A stretch of DNA of 64,000 nt from Pusillimonas sp. T2 (GTDB taxonomy: Bacteria > Pseudomonadota > Gammaproteobacteria > Burkholderiales > Burkholderiaceae_B): contig NZ_NIQA01000005.1 in the NCBI RefSeq assembly GCF_002236805.1, positions 1 to 64,000 on the forward strand, written 5' to 3'. The notes under the pieces are model-generated. The model was not told the DNA's origin, did not search any database, and saw only the letters and a program-made list of their open reading frames with translations. Of the stretch, positions 8,142-16,996 are shown in pieces. Position 1 is the first letter of the stretch, and every line of letters starts with the position of its first letter. Both the position numbers and the translations under genes were made by a program.

Positions 8142-9431
8142 TTACGCCGTTGCCTTGTCGGATTCCCAGACAGGGCCAACTTCATGTGTTCTCCAGTCAG
8201 TCCCCTTGGGTACCATGGTCTGAAAAGCGCAGATATGCTTGGGTATGGCGTAGGTGCCAGCGCCAATGACCTCACCGGTTTCCTGGAATGCGTGCACTGC
8301 CTTAAGCATTTGCTTGCGAAACTCTGCTACGGCGATATCGCTTGCCCCAAGGTGGTCGGCGGTCCGGTTGGCAATAGCGCCCATCGTGCACCACATGGCA
8401 ACGTCTTGGTTCGGGAAACCGGTGATGCCAGTGAAGTTACCTGCTTTCATGGCGTCACGATCTTGCCAGAAATTATTCTCAACAGTGCGTAGTGGCCGAT
8501 AATTCTGGTCCAGGTCTACACCCACAGTTTGGCCCAAGAACTTTCGCCATTGTTCGGTATTTGGGGTTTGAGCAGGATGACCCCACGCGATGAAATAGAA
8601 AACAGTAGTGGTGTCGTCTGCCGGCACGTTAATGTTGGCGACGTTATAAAGATTGTTTGGCGGTATTAGGGCAGTTGCCGGGGCTACGAATACCGTGGAG
8701 CGCACGTAATCGTTAACGTCGGCATTATGTATCGGGATACGAATGGCGGCGTAGCGAAAGCCGTATGGCGTTCTATCGATTTGAAGCCGTGGCGCTTTGT
8801 CGTTAGATGGACGAAGCCATAGGCTGTCCGTGGCTTCTGCGCCGCTGACTGATTCTGTGGAGACCATATCAGAAGAGTGCAGGCTCGAGCTATGTGCTGA
8901 GTCGATTGCGCCTTCGAGAATTTGGGCCCAGTTGCAAGGTAGAACGGCCTTTGCAATAGTGACTTGTGTATCTGCCGTTGGCGCCCATGCCGGCGGCTGA
9001 AACTCTGGGATAGCATCTTGCGGACCCATATAGGCCCAAATCATACCGCCCCATTCTTTAACGGGGTAGGCCGGATGTTTGATGCCGGCCGCCATGCGAT
9101 TGCCACCCGGTTCGGAGACCATCTCGAGAATGTTTCCGTGAATATCGAATTTCCAGCCGTGATACAAGCAGCGCAGTCCCCCCTCTTCGTTTCGGCCCAA
9201 GGCTAGAGATGGACCCCGATGAGGACAGTGTTCTGCGATGACGCCTACTTTGCCTGAGGTATCTCGGAATACGACAAGGGGTTCCCCGAATATTTTTGCT
9301 TTTACGGGTGTGCCGTCGGGTTCTGCGACTTCTTCCCCAAGACAGACAGGCGTCCAGTGACGTCGCATCAGTTGCCCCATCGGAGCGTCTCCGGTAACTC
9401 GGCAAAGAAGATCGTTTTCTTCGGGTGTCAT
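8142..9431 (-). CDS. pht3: phthalate 4,5-dioxygenase oxygenase component (Rieske type)
   Basis: This 429-residue ring-hydroxylating oxygenase belongs to the phthalate 4,5-dioxygenase class (group I, alpha-subunit only). The Rieske [2Fe-2S] ligands are Cys69-x-His71 and Cys88-x2-His91. The mononuclear iron site is Asp177, His180 and His185 in GAIDSAHSSSLH. The enzyme would add both atoms of O2 to phthalate, giving the 4,5-cis-dihydrodiol. The ATG at 9431 follows a GGAGGT ribosome site. It is transcribed away from the dihydrodiol dehydrogenase gene across a palindrome-rich gap. The matching flavin/ferredoxin reductase (Pht2/OphA1) is not in this window, so electrons must come from a reductase encoded elsewhere. 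Confidence 0.85.
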   Translation of the reverse strand: MTPEENDLLCRVTGDAPMGQLMRRHWTPVCLGEEVAEPDGTPVKAKIFGEPLVVFRDTSGKVGVIAEHCPHRGPSLALGRNEEGGLRCLYHGWKFDIHGNILEMVSEPGGNRMAAGIKHPAYPVKEWGGMIWAYMGPQDAIPEFQPPAWAPTADTQVTIAKAVLPCNWAQILEGAIDSAHSSSLHSSDMVSTESVSGAEATDSLWLRPSNDKAPRLQIDRTPYGFRYAAIRIPIHNADVNDYVRSTVFVAPATALIPPNNLYNVANINVPADDTTTVFYFIAWGHPAQTPNTEQWRKFLGQTVGVDLDQNYRPLRTVENNFWQDRDAMKAGNFTGITGFPNQDVAMWCTMGAIANRTADHLGASDIAVAEFRKQMLKAVHAFQETGEVIGAGTYAIPKHICAFQTMVPKGTDWRTHEVGPVWESDKATA

Positions 9432-9492
9432 GACTACCTCCGTTTATGTTGTCGCGCGCAAATGAATGCGCCTGTGGTGACCAGCATTTATT

Positions 9493-9537
9493 GTTAGATA
9501 TCTAACTATATTTGGACTATATTATTAGATATCTAAC
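9493..9537. promoter_or_regulatory. tandem palindromic operators, probable MarR sites
   Basis: Perfect palindrome GTTAGATATCTAAC lies at 9493-9506, and ATTAGATATCTAAC at 9524-9537 shares the 12-base core TTAGATATCTAA. Their centres are 31 bases apart, about three helical turns, so two dimers would bind the same DNA face. They lie in the AT-rich gap between the divergent dioxygenase and dehydrogenase genes. The core is typical of MarR-family operators, and a MarR gene is the second plus-strand gene (10791). The assignment to that regulator is an inference. Confidence 0.75.
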
Positions 9538-9564
9538 TTAGTGGCAATATGTTTAGGGGGGCGA

Positions 9565-10758
9565 ATGGAGAAGAAACCGATCGGGTTGGGTGTCGTGGGT
9601 TTGGGGCGCGCGTTTACGCTGATGCTTCCTACGTTTGTTCAGGACGAGCGAATCCGCTTGGTGGCGGCCGTTGATCCCCAGCCGGGTCCCTGCGCGCAAT
9701 TCGAGGTGGATTTTGGTGGACGCGTATATGACTCAGTGAAGGCGCTTTGCGGCGATCCGTTGGTTGAGGCTGTGTATATTGCATCCCCCCACCAGTACCA
9801 TGCTGAGCATGTCGCTATAGCGGCGTCAGCTGGTAAGGCGGTGCTTGTAGAAAAGCCCCTGGCCATAACGCTGGAAGATTGCACACGTATTGTGGACGTA
9901 GCACATGAGGCAGGGGTTCCTATCGTGGTGGGACATTCGCATAGCTTTGACGGCCCTGTTTTGCATGCTGCTCGATTGATACAGTCAGGCACTTTGGGTA
10001 GGCCTCGAATGTTGCATACGATGAATTACACAGATTATCTATACCGTCCGAGGCGACCAGAGGAGCTGGATACGCGTCAGGGTGGCGGGGTTGTGTTCAG
10101 TCAGGCTGCTCATCAGGTTGATATCGTGCGCTTGCTACTTGGTGGCGAGGCTGTGAGTGTTAGAGCGTACACAGGTTGTTGGGACGCGACACGACCTACC
10201 GAAGGCGCCTATATGGCGCTGGTTGGATTTGAGGGCGGGGCGTTTGCTTCGTTGACTTACAGTGGCTTTGCGCATTACGACAGTGATCAATTAATGGGCA
10301 ACATTAGCGAGATGGGTGAAATAAAGCCATTGGATGCCTATGGTCAGATACGTGCCCGATTAGCATCGGCGAATGCGGAGCAGGAGGCTCTACTTAAGGC
10401 CGCTCGTAACTACGGCGGCAGTGCCTATCGCCCGATGTCGGTTTCCGCGGGGGCCTATCATCAGCACTTTGGGCCTGTAATTGTTTCGATGGATCATGCA
10501 GATATTAGTTTGACGCCGGAAGGGTTATGGGTGTGTGGAAATACACAACGGGAACTCCGGCCAACGCCGAAATGTGATGTGCCTCGGGTCGAGGTGGTTG
10601 ATGAGTTATGGGCTAGCGTGCGCGAGGTGCGCCCACCGTTACATTCTGCGGCTTGGGCACGAGCAAACATCGAGGTGTGTCTGGCCATTTTGGAGTCTGC
10701 CCGAACTGGCAAAGAGGTACGCTTATCCCATCAGGTAAAGGCCGGGATCGTGGCTTAG
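9565..10758 (+). CDS. pht4: phthalate 4,5-cis-dihydrodiol dehydrogenase (Gfo/Idh/MocA family)
   Basis: This 397-residue protein has an N-terminal Rossmann motif (GVVGLGRAF, 9-17) and the family-typical EKPLA (96-100) at the nicotinamide site. The C-terminal half matches the Gfo/Idh/MocA substrate domain. Its overall pattern fits Pht4, which rearomatises the phthalate 4,5-cis-dihydrodiol to 4,5-dihydroxyphthalate with NAD+. The ATG at 9565 is preferred over an in-frame GTG at 9541 because AGGGGGG precedes it and the GTG overlaps the operator. It is divergent from the oxygenase and decarboxylase genes, and the three together complete phthalate to protocatechuate. Specificity rests on family resemblance and neighbours. 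Confidence 0.82.
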   Translation: MEKKPIGLGVVGLGRAFTLMLPTFVQDERIRLVAAVDPQPGPCAQFEVDFGGRVYDSVKALCGDPLVEAVYIASPHQYHAEHVAIAASAGKAVLVEKPLAITLEDCTRIVDVAHEAGVPIVVGHSHSFDGPVLHAARLIQSGTLGRPRMLHTMNYTDYLYRPRRPEELDTRQGGGVVFSQAAHQVDIVRLLLGGEAVSVRAYTGCWDATRPTEGAYMALVGFEGGAFASLTYSGFAHYDSDQLMGNISEMGEIKPLDAYGQIRARLASANAEQEALLKAARNYGGSAYRPMSVSAGAYHQHFGPVIVSMDHADISLTPEGLWVCGNTQRELRPTPKCDVPRVEVVDELWASVREVRPPLHSAAWARANIEVCLAILESARTGKEVRLSHQVKAGIVA

Positions 10759-10790
10759 AGTACTGCGTAAATTTTGGAGCGTTATTGGTA

Positions 10791-11351
10791 ATGACTGAGA
10801 AGAATGTTGTCCTGGGCCGTCGCGACTGGCTGGAATCAATCCCGCAAGACCGTTTGGCACACCTGATTAAAGATGCCCGGCGCGCCATGGAGAGGTCGCT
10901 TCAAATTCGACTTATAGATCACTCGGTTTCATTCGGGCATTGGTCTTTTTTGCGCATATTGTGGGAGCACGACGGATTAACTCAGCGCGAATTGAGCGAA
11001 ATTGCGGGGATGTCGGCGCCAACAACATTAGCGGCGATCCGCGCGATGGAGTCTTTGGGCTACGTCGAGCGTAAGCAAAAATCGGGGAATCGAAAGAACG
11101 TTTATCTATACCTTACCGATTCAGGCAAGTCGTTAAAGACAACCCTCCTGCCGCTTGCCGAGGAAGTTAATGCTTTGGCTGTGCAAGGTCTTTCTGTACA
11201 GGAAGTGCTTATAGCGAGAAAAGTGTTGGCCAAAGTTATTGAAAATCTGGCTATGGATGAGCAAGAGCTGCTGCACTCTGAGAATAGAAAAGTACCCTCA
11301 ACACGACATCTGGCCCGACTAAGGTTGGCAGAAGAAGCGGATGAGGTTTAA
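10791..11351 (+). CDS. MarR-family transcriptional regulator of the phthalate genes
   Basis: This 186-residue winged-helix regulator contains the MarR core: LTQRELSEIAGMSAPTTLAAIRAMESLGYVERKQ is the helix-turn-helix and wing, preceded by a dimerisation helix and followed by a long C-terminal helix. The ATG at 10791 is chosen (GGAG 12 bases upstream); the longer open frame upstream overlaps the pht4-like gene. It starts 32 bases after that gene and probably shares its transcript. MarR proteins of aromatic pathways usually repress and are released by the pathway substrate. The likely targets are the two TTAGATATCTAA palindromes upstream, making it autoregulatory. Confidence 0.87.
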   Translation: MTEKNVVLGRRDWLESIPQDRLAHLIKDARRAMERSLQIRLIDHSVSFGHWSFLRILWEHDGLTQRELSEIAGMSAPTTLAAIRAMESLGYVERKQKSGNRKNVYLYLTDSGKSLKTTLLPLAEEVNALAVQGLSVQEVLIARKVLAKVIENLAMDEQELLHSENRKVPSTRHLARLRLAEEADEV

Positions 11352-11377
11352 TTCATTAACGTCAATCTGTACTGCCC

Positions 11378-12148
11378 TCAGTTGACCTCGTTAGCTCTTT
11401 GTTTCCAGAGATTCCAGGCCCGGATGACTTGTGTTTCGATCGTTTCAGTAGCTGCTGCAGCCTCTTTCTCCGAGAGGTAGCGTGGTTGCCCAAGCTGTAA
11501 TGCTTGCAGTTGCGTCTTTGCGTTAATTTCAGCGTACACGGCGCGATACACAACTTTCTTTAGGTCATCTGCCACGACGGTAGACCCGTGGCCTCGCATC
11601 AAAACGAGTGTTTTCTTATCCAGGGTTCGAGCTAGGGCCTTTCCTAGAGGTGGGTCGGTAATCAGAAGATTGCTGCCGTCTCCGATTTCATCGCTGATTT
11701 CAAATATCGGTGCGCCAATGCCCAAGAAACCAGCCATGTGACAAACGGGTCGAAGTGGAGCGGTGCGCACAACACTAAACGGAACGACGGAGGGTGAGTG
11801 GCTATGTACGATGGCCATGACGTCCGGGCGAGCTTTGTAGATCTCTCCGTGGATGAACCGCTCCAGATATACCTTCCTACCATTTGCATCAAGGGGCCGA
11901 CTGTCCAGGTCATATTGAATAATATCTTCGGCCGCAACTTGACCTGGGGCCATGTTGCGACACAACAGGTAGCGTTTTGGATTCTCGGGGTGTCGAACGC
12001 TCACATGACCAAAGGCGTCTAACACACCCTGGGCGTACAGAATGTGGTTAGCCGTTACCAGGTCGTTGATTAGCTCAGCGTTGGCTGGGGTTAGGTGATC
12101 AATATCTGTTGAGTCCGTATCTGTCGAAAGCGGTTGGGCTGTATCCAT
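11378..12148 (-). CDS. class II aldolase/adducin family protein, possible aromatic-acid decarboxylase
   Basis: This 256-residue protein has the class II aldolase (FucA-like) zinc site: His115 and His117 in IVHSHSP, His187 in RGHGST, and a candidate catalytic Glu102 in HGEIY. The family includes L-fuculose-phosphate aldolases and also decarboxylases acting on aromatic or ring-fission acids (3,4-dihydroxyphthalate 2-decarboxylase, HCOMODA decarboxylase). Next to phthalate genes a decarboxylase role is plausible but unproven. The ATG at 12148 is preferred over the one at 12232 because AGAGGT precedes it and homologous sequence begins there. It is divergent from a LysR gene. It faces the MarR gene with only 26 bases between. 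Confidence 0.75.
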   Translation of the reverse strand: MDTAQPLSTDTDSTDIDHLTPANAELINDLVTANHILYAQGVLDAFGHVSVRHPENPKRYLLCRNMAPGQVAAEDIIQYDLDSRPLDANGRKVYLERFIHGEIYKARPDVMAIVHSHSPSVVPFSVVRTAPLRPVCHMAGFLGIGAPIFEISDEIGDGSNLLITDPPLGKALARTLDKKTLVLMRGHGSTVVADDLKKVVYRAVYAEINAKTQLQALQLGQPRYLSEKEAAAATETIETQVIRAWNLWKQRANEVN

Positions 12149-12265
12149 GATTGTGCGACCTCTGTAATGGGCAAAAGTGGCTTTGTTGCTTGTGTTGTTG
12201 GTATATACGCCTACTAGGTTAGTGCCGGGCACCCGAGCCGTCTATTTTGAGATCGCTATACTCTA

Positions 12266-12282
12266 TATCAATAAAATTGATA
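12266..12282. promoter_or_regulatory. LysR-type binding box
   Basis: Perfect inverted repeat TATCAAT-AAA-ATTGATA, which contains the ATC-N9-GAT form typical of LysR regulators. It is 15 bases upstream of the LysR start at 12297, in the gap shared with the divergent aldolase gene. Position and symmetry suggest autoregulation and control of that gene. Confidence 0.6.
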
Positions 12283-12296
12283 AGCGGTGTTTTTAA

Positions 12297-13208
12297 ATGC
12301 TCAACAGTTCAATCAAGAACCTGGATCTTCGCTTGCTTGCGGTGTTTGATGAAATGTTTAGAACGGGCAGTGTGTCTGCGACAGCAGAGGCTTTGCATAT
12401 GACCCAACCGGCGGTAAGCATGTGTTTGTCGCGTTTGCGACGACAGTTCGGTGATGCGTTGTTTGTTCGTACAAATGCGGGGATGGCACCAACGCCGCAT
12501 GCGTTGTCGCTGCAGGAACCTTTGGGCAAAGCTTACCGCTTATTGTGCGACGCGACGAGCTCAAGGGATCCGTTCGATGCGGGTACCTCAAATCGGGTGT
12601 TTCGCATTGCGATGGCCGATGCGGGTTATTTGGCGCTCTTTAAGCCGTTGTTTGAGTTCAAGCAGCGCCAGGCGCCAAACATCAGTTTCGAGTTTCGTTC
12701 GATCAGCAAGGATACAGGTGCGCTCATGGCCGAAGGCGAAATTGATTTGACGATTGCCTTTTCCCCCCAACTTGGCCCGGGCATTTATCAACAGTTATTG
12801 ATCGAGCAGGATTTTGTAGGTGCAGTAAGGTGCAATCACCCTCGAATTGATCGTCAGATCTCCTGGTCGGACTACGCCGGAGAGCAGCATCTGGCTGTTT
12901 CGCTGCAGGGAACCGGACATTGGGTGCTTAACAATGCTATCGAAGAGGCCGGTATCGTCAGGCATATAGGGTGGCAGGCCGAAAGTTATTTGGCTGTGCC
13001 GCCCATAATTCCCTTTAGCGATTACATAGTGACTTTGCCTAAGGCGATGGCTCGATTTTTTGCCGAGCGAGGCGTGCTCAAGTACTTTGAGCTTCCTTTC
13101 AAAACGCCACGCATACTTGTCATGCAGCATTGGCACGAGCGATTTCATCGTGATCCGGGCGTAGTTTGGTTGCGCAAGGTAATGTTTGAACTATTCAGGG
13201 ATTTGTGA
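12297..13208 (+). CDS. LysR-family transcriptional regulator
   Basis: This 303-residue regulator has the N-terminal winged helix-turn-helix at residues ~6-65 (LDLRLLAVFDEMFRTGSVSATAEALHMTQPAVSMCLSRLRRQFG). The rest is a periplasmic-binding-like effector domain. Start with LDLRLLAVFDEM and the helix TQPAVSMCLSRLR place it near the NahR/NodD-like branch of LysR proteins, which often sense aromatic compounds (inference). The ATG at 12297 has only a weak ribosome site. It is divergent from the class II aldolase gene and has an ATC-N9-GAT box directly upstream. The next plus-strand gene, 309 bases on, begins an ABC operon it could also control. Confidence 0.88.
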   Translation: MLNSSIKNLDLRLLAVFDEMFRTGSVSATAEALHMTQPAVSMCLSRLRRQFGDALFVRTNAGMAPTPHALSLQEPLGKAYRLLCDATSSRDPFDAGTSNRVFRIAMADAGYLALFKPLFEFKQRQAPNISFEFRSISKDTGALMAEGEIDLTIAFSPQLGPGIYQQLLIEQDFVGAVRCNHPRIDRQISWSDYAGEQHLAVSLQGTGHWVLNNAIEEAGIVRHIGWQAESYLAVPPIIPFSDYIVTLPKAMARFFAERGVLKYFELPFKTPRILVMQHWHERFHRDPGVVWLRKVMFELFRDL

Positions 13209-13517
13209 GGGACAGTCAACAGCGCAATCCTTACTGGCAAGGATCTATAACTACCCGAAAGTAGCGGTTCCGGCGTTTCGCAATTTTCCGAAAAGCGGGT
13301 GCAGGCTAAGGCGGTATTTGTATTAGTGCCAAGGCGTACTGACTTGCCGCGAGTGGCTGTCCTAGCATTAACACTTATAAGAATTTTAATATGTCAGGGG
13401 CCGCTTAAATTGTATTAGACCTGTGTGGGTTTGCAGTGCTTCAATGAGCCGACTAGCTTAAGTTTGGTTCCATAGCTAGGTGCGATTTACCTTGTAAAAC
13501 AACACAGGAGAGTACCC
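13209..13517 (+). other. intergenic region upstream of the ABC operon
   Basis: These 309 bases hold no credible gene. The region is AT-rich in its middle, with palindrome CTTATAAG at 13374-13381 flanked by ATTAA (13367-13371) and TTAAT (13386-13390). That could be a regulator site, although the two symmetries do not share a centre. The promoter of the ABC operon must lie here, but no convincing -35/-10 pair stands out. A CAGGAGAG ribosome site ends the region. Confidence 0.4.
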
Positions 13518-14510
13518 GTGGGACGCATTCATAAATCCTTCATTGCCGGCGTAGTAACCGTGTCGAGTTTGTTCGGTCTTAACGCGAACGTTGCTCTGGC
13601 GAGCGACACGACAACAGGCAAAAAAATTGCTTATTTAACTGCAACAACCAGTAACCCATTCATCGCGAAGCTGGCCTCTACTATTCAAGAAGAAGCTAAA
13701 GCGAAGGGCATGGAGGTCACCGTTCTAACCAGCCCTTATGACCCTGCCCTGCAAGGCCAGCAGATCAACGATGTTGTGGCCCAGAAGTACGACATTCTGA
13801 TGATTACCCCCATTAGTGAACGTGCCGCCGTACCTCCACTTACGGCTGCAAAAAATGCAGGCTTGCCCGTTTTTATCGTTAACTCTCCACTTGCCGAAGG
13901 AGCGGATGACCTCTACGTTTCTTTTATTGGCGAGAACCATAACGAGCTGGGGCAAGTTACTGGTGAAGCGCTGGTCGAAGCTGTTAAAGGTCGTGACAAT
14001 GTCAAGGTGGCGTTGGTTACTGGTTCGCTTGCCGAGGGCGTGGCACCACGCCGTCTGGCCGGGTTCAAGCAAGTTGTTGAGAAGCACCCAAATATTTCAA
14101 TAGTCGCAACTGAGGACGTGAAATGGGATACGGCGACCGCTGAACGTGTGTCGGGGCAGTTGTTTGCCCGGTACGCGGCACAAGGTGGTCTGGATGCGGT
14201 TTACGGGATGGCGGATAACGTTGCTCATGGCGTCATTCTGGCCGCAAAGGCTGCAGGTGTGCCATTAGGCAATGAAAAAGGCAAGTTATTGGTGGTGAGC
14301 TCTAACTGCATGAAGTTTGGTATTGACCATATTCGTTCAGGCGAGCAACACAGTACGGCCACTCAAATGCCGACACGTACAGGTAAAGCAGCGGTAGCCG
14401 CAGTGGTTGATTTTCTCGAGAAAAAACCGGTTAAGAAGAATAACTTCCTTGAGGCCGTTGCGATCACCAAGGCGAATGTAGATACATACGCAGAACCTTG
14501 CACGTTCTAA
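13518..14510 (+). CDS. ribose-type ABC transporter substrate-binding protein
   Basis: This 330-residue secreted protein has a signal peptide (basic start MGRIHKS, hydrophobic core, cleavage near ALA-SD). It is followed by a type I periplasmic-binding fold like RbsB: KKIAYLTATTSNPFIAKLASTI, QGQQINDVVAQKYD, and VYGMADNVAHGVILAAKAAG. The start is GTG at 13518 with CAGGAG eight bases upstream. It heads an operon with one ATPase, two permeases and two hydrolases. Relatives bind sugars, autoinducer-2 or other small polar compounds. Here the downstream hydrolases point to a ureide, cyclic imide or amide rather than a sugar (inference). Confidence 0.88.
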   Translation: MGRIHKSFIAGVVTVSSLFGLNANVALASDTTTGKKIAYLTATTSNPFIAKLASTIQEEAKAKGMEVTVLTSPYDPALQGQQINDVVAQKYDILMITPISERAAVPPLTAAKNAGLPVFIVNSPLAEGADDLYVSFIGENHNELGQVTGEALVEAVKGRDNVKVALVTGSLAEGVAPRRLAGFKQVVEKHPNISIVATEDVKWDTATAERVSGQLFARYAAQGGLDAVYGMADNVAHGVILAAKAAGVPLGNEKGKLLVVSSNCMKFGIDHIRSGEQHSTATQMPTRTGKAAVAAVVDFLEKKPVKKNNFLEAVAITKANVDTYAEPCTF

Positions 14511-14528
14511 CTGGATAAAGGAGGTCGC

Positions 14529-16046
14529 GTGTCGCAGGTGGTACTCGAGGCACGAGGTGTCAGTAAATCATTTGGTCCAATCGAGGCACTCAAGTCGGTA
14601 TCATTTTCAGTAGCTAAAGGTGAGGTGATTGCCTTGTGCGGTGAGAATGGTGCCGGCAAGAGCACCTTGGTAAAGATTATGACTGGCATCCATCAGCCCA
14701 CAACCGGACAGGTTTATGTTGATGGTGTTGCCCGAAATTTCAGGGGTTCCGCCGATTCCCAAGCCTGTGGTGTGGCGTTTGTTTCTCAGGAATTGAGCAT
14801 CATTCCGCACCTTTCTGTGTCGGATAATCTCTGGCTGGGCCATCTCGATATTCCTTTCTTTCATCGTCGTCGGGTATGGCGGAGCAAAGCTAGGACATTA
14901 CTTGATACGGTTGGCTTGGTCGATGTCGCGCTCGATCAGCAGGCACACACGTTGTCGTTGGGGCAAAGGCAGTTACTGGAAATTGGGCGAATGCTGGCTA
15001 GAAACGCACGTGTTCTTCTGCTCGATGAACCCACTGCCACGCTAAGCGATGCAGAAATCGAACGTGTGTTTGGCGTGTTGCGTCGTTTGCGTCATGCGGG
15101 GCATTCAATAGTATTCATTACGCACCGGTTGGCAGAAATATTTGAAGTTTGTGATCGGGTCGCTGTTTTGCGTAACGGTGAAGCGGTGGTAACGCTGCCT
15201 GTCGCGCAATGCAGTCGTGAGCAGTTGGTTGAACACATGTTGGGGCGCTCTCTCGATCAAATGTATCCCGAGCATAATCGCGTTGCTAACAAGCAGCCTG
15301 TTTTAACGGTTGTCAATTTGTGTGTGCCGGGCCGGCTGCATGGTTTAAATTTTCGCGCTGCCCCGGGGCAAATTGTTTGTATTGCTGGTCAGATTGGCTC
15401 CGGCGCGGCCGAAGCCGTTCGCGCATTAGCAGGGCTTGTTTACGACGTTCATGGTGAAGTCTTCGTCCAAGGGCGTGCTGTTGCGTTGGGTTCGGTTCCT
15501 GCCGCATTGCAAGCCAATATGCGCTTTGTTTCCGAAGATCGGGCTGCTGAGGGTATTTTCCTGACGCAATCAGTACATACCAATTTGTTAGCAACACAAC
15601 TTGATCGGGTTACGCATTCGGGTGTGATAGATACTAAAAAAGCAGGGAAGATCACCGACACTTTAGCTCGACGCGTAACGCTTGAAGTGACTCGTTTGTC
15701 AATGTTGGCCAGTAGCCTAAGCGGCGGAAATCAGCAAAAAATTGCCATTGGCAGGCTGCTTACTGACCAAGTATTCGGCGTTCTGCTTATGAATGAACCC
15801 ACTCGAGGGGTGGACGTTGGGGCCCGCGCTGAAATCTATCGTTTGATGCGGGAGGTATGCGCACAAGGTTATTGCATTGTGATGATGTCTACTGACATCG
15901 AAGAGGTTGTGGAAATGGCCGATGTTGTTATTACTTTATATAAAGGGCGTCAAGTCGGTCAGTATGCTGCCGAAAGCATATCCACTACACGCGTCTTGGC
16001 CGACATTACACACGAGGCAGATTCTGTTGCCGGAGAGACGCTATGA
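14529..16046 (+). CDS. ribose-type ABC transporter ATP-binding protein (duplicated ATPase)
   Basis: This 505-residue protein has two ABC cassettes in tandem, as in RbsA/MglA. The first carries Walker A GENGAGKST and signature LSLGQRQLLEIG with LLLDEPTATL. The second has the degenerate Walker A usual for this class (GQIGSGAAE) but an intact LSGGNQQK signature and MNEPTRGVDVG. The start is GTG at 14529, six bases after a near-perfect AAAGGAGGT site. It lies 18 bases after the binding-protein gene and overlaps the first permease gene by four bases (ATGA). It energises import through the two permeases downstream. Confidence 0.93.
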   Translation: MSQVVLEARGVSKSFGPIEALKSVSFSVAKGEVIALCGENGAGKSTLVKIMTGIHQPTTGQVYVDGVARNFRGSADSQACGVAFVSQELSIIPHLSVSDNLWLGHLDIPFFHRRRVWRSKARTLLDTVGLVDVALDQQAHTLSLGQRQLLEIGRMLARNARVLLLDEPTATLSDAEIERVFGVLRRLRHAGHSIVFITHRLAEIFEVCDRVAVLRNGEAVVTLPVAQCSREQLVEHMLGRSLDQMYPEHNRVANKQPVLTVVNLCVPGRLHGLNFRAAPGQIVCIAGQIGSGAAEAVRALAGLVYDVHGEVFVQGRAVALGSVPAALQANMRFVSEDRAAEGIFLTQSVHTNLLATQLDRVTHSGVIDTKKAGKITDTLARRVTLEVTRLSMLASSLSGGNQQKIAIGRLLTDQVFGVLLMNEPTRGVDVGARAEIYRLMREVCAQGYCIVMMSTDIEEVVEMADVVITLYKGRQVGQYAAESISTTRVLADITHEADSVAGETL

Positions 16047-16996
16047 GACCGTCAGGGACCGGGTTAGTTACCAACTCTGCCTCCAGGCGTTGGAAAAAGC
16101 CGGGGCTACCTCTAGTGGGCGTGTTGTTTTTGCTAGTTGTTGCATTCACCACTCCGGGTTTTGTTAGCTTGCCAAATATGATGGCGTTAAGCGGTACGGT
16201 TTCTTTGGTTGGCTGTGTTGCAGTGGGAATGACGTTCATCACCATATCGGGAAACATTATGTCGTTCGCACTAGGAGCAACGGCGGCCGCAACTTCAATG
16301 CTGATCGCGCACTATTCTTCGGCTGGTGCGGGTATGGCTATCGCGATTGGGTTGGTGTTTGCGTTGGCAGTGTCCGGTATTCAGGGACTGATCGTTGGGG
16401 TATTTCGCGCCAATCCGCTCATAGTTAGCATCGCCTCTTTAAGCCTTCTATTCGGCACCGCCCAATACTTTTCTGGCGGACAAAGCTTGTACGTTGAGAC
16501 CAATGTATTCGCCTGGCTCAAGAGTCGACCTTTTGGGTTGCCCGCCGCCATGGTCGTTTTTGTCGCTATAGCCATTCTGGGTGAGTTGATTCTGCGATTT
16601 ACCCGTTTTGGTCAGCATATTTTACTGGTTGGTTCCAATATTAATGCCAGTGTTGTCGCGGGTATTCGGACTTGGCGAACGGTACTTGGGTGTTATGCGT
16701 TGGCAGGCTTGTGTGCCGGTGTGTGTGGCCTTTTGTTGGCGGCACGCTTTGGTTCAGGAACAATGGAGTTCGGCATTGGCTACGATTACAGCGCAATTTC
16801 AGCGGTTTTAGTTGGCGGTACCGCTATTGCCGGAGGCAGCGGATCAGTGCTGCGAACAGTAATTGGTGTCTTGGTCATTGCGGTTTTGCAAAGTATTTTG
16901 CTGTTGCGTGGATTTGAGACGCAGTATCAGTATTTTTTGATTGGCGTCATCGTTTTGCTGGCGATATTGGTGCAAGGCAGGAGGGTTGCATCATGA
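16043..16996 (+). CDS. ribose-type ABC transporter permease 1
   Basis: This 317-residue RbsC-like inner membrane permease has about eight to ten transmembrane segments. It contains the family loops NIMSFALGATAAATSM and ISAVLVGGTAIAGGSGSVLRTVIGVLV near the C terminus. The start overlaps the end of the ATPase gene (ATGA) and its end overlaps the start of the second permease gene (ATGA), so translation is coupled. Two different permease subunits suggest a heterodimeric channel served by a single double ATPase. Confidence 0.92.
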   Translation: MRPSGTGLVTNSASRRWKKPGLPLVGVLFLLVVAFTTPGFVSLPNMMALSGTVSLVGCVAVGMTFITISGNIMSFALGATAAATSMLIAHYSSAGAGMAIAIGLVFALAVSGIQGLIVGVFRANPLIVSIASLSLLFGTAQYFSGGQSLYVETNVFAWLKSRPFGLPAAMVVFVAIAILGELILRFTRFGQHILLVGSNINASVVAGIRTWRTVLGCYALAGLCAGVCGLLLAARFGSGTMEFGIGYDYSAISAVLVGGTAIAGGSGSVLRTVIGVLVIAVLQSILLLRGFETQYQYFLIGVIVLLAILVQGRRVAS

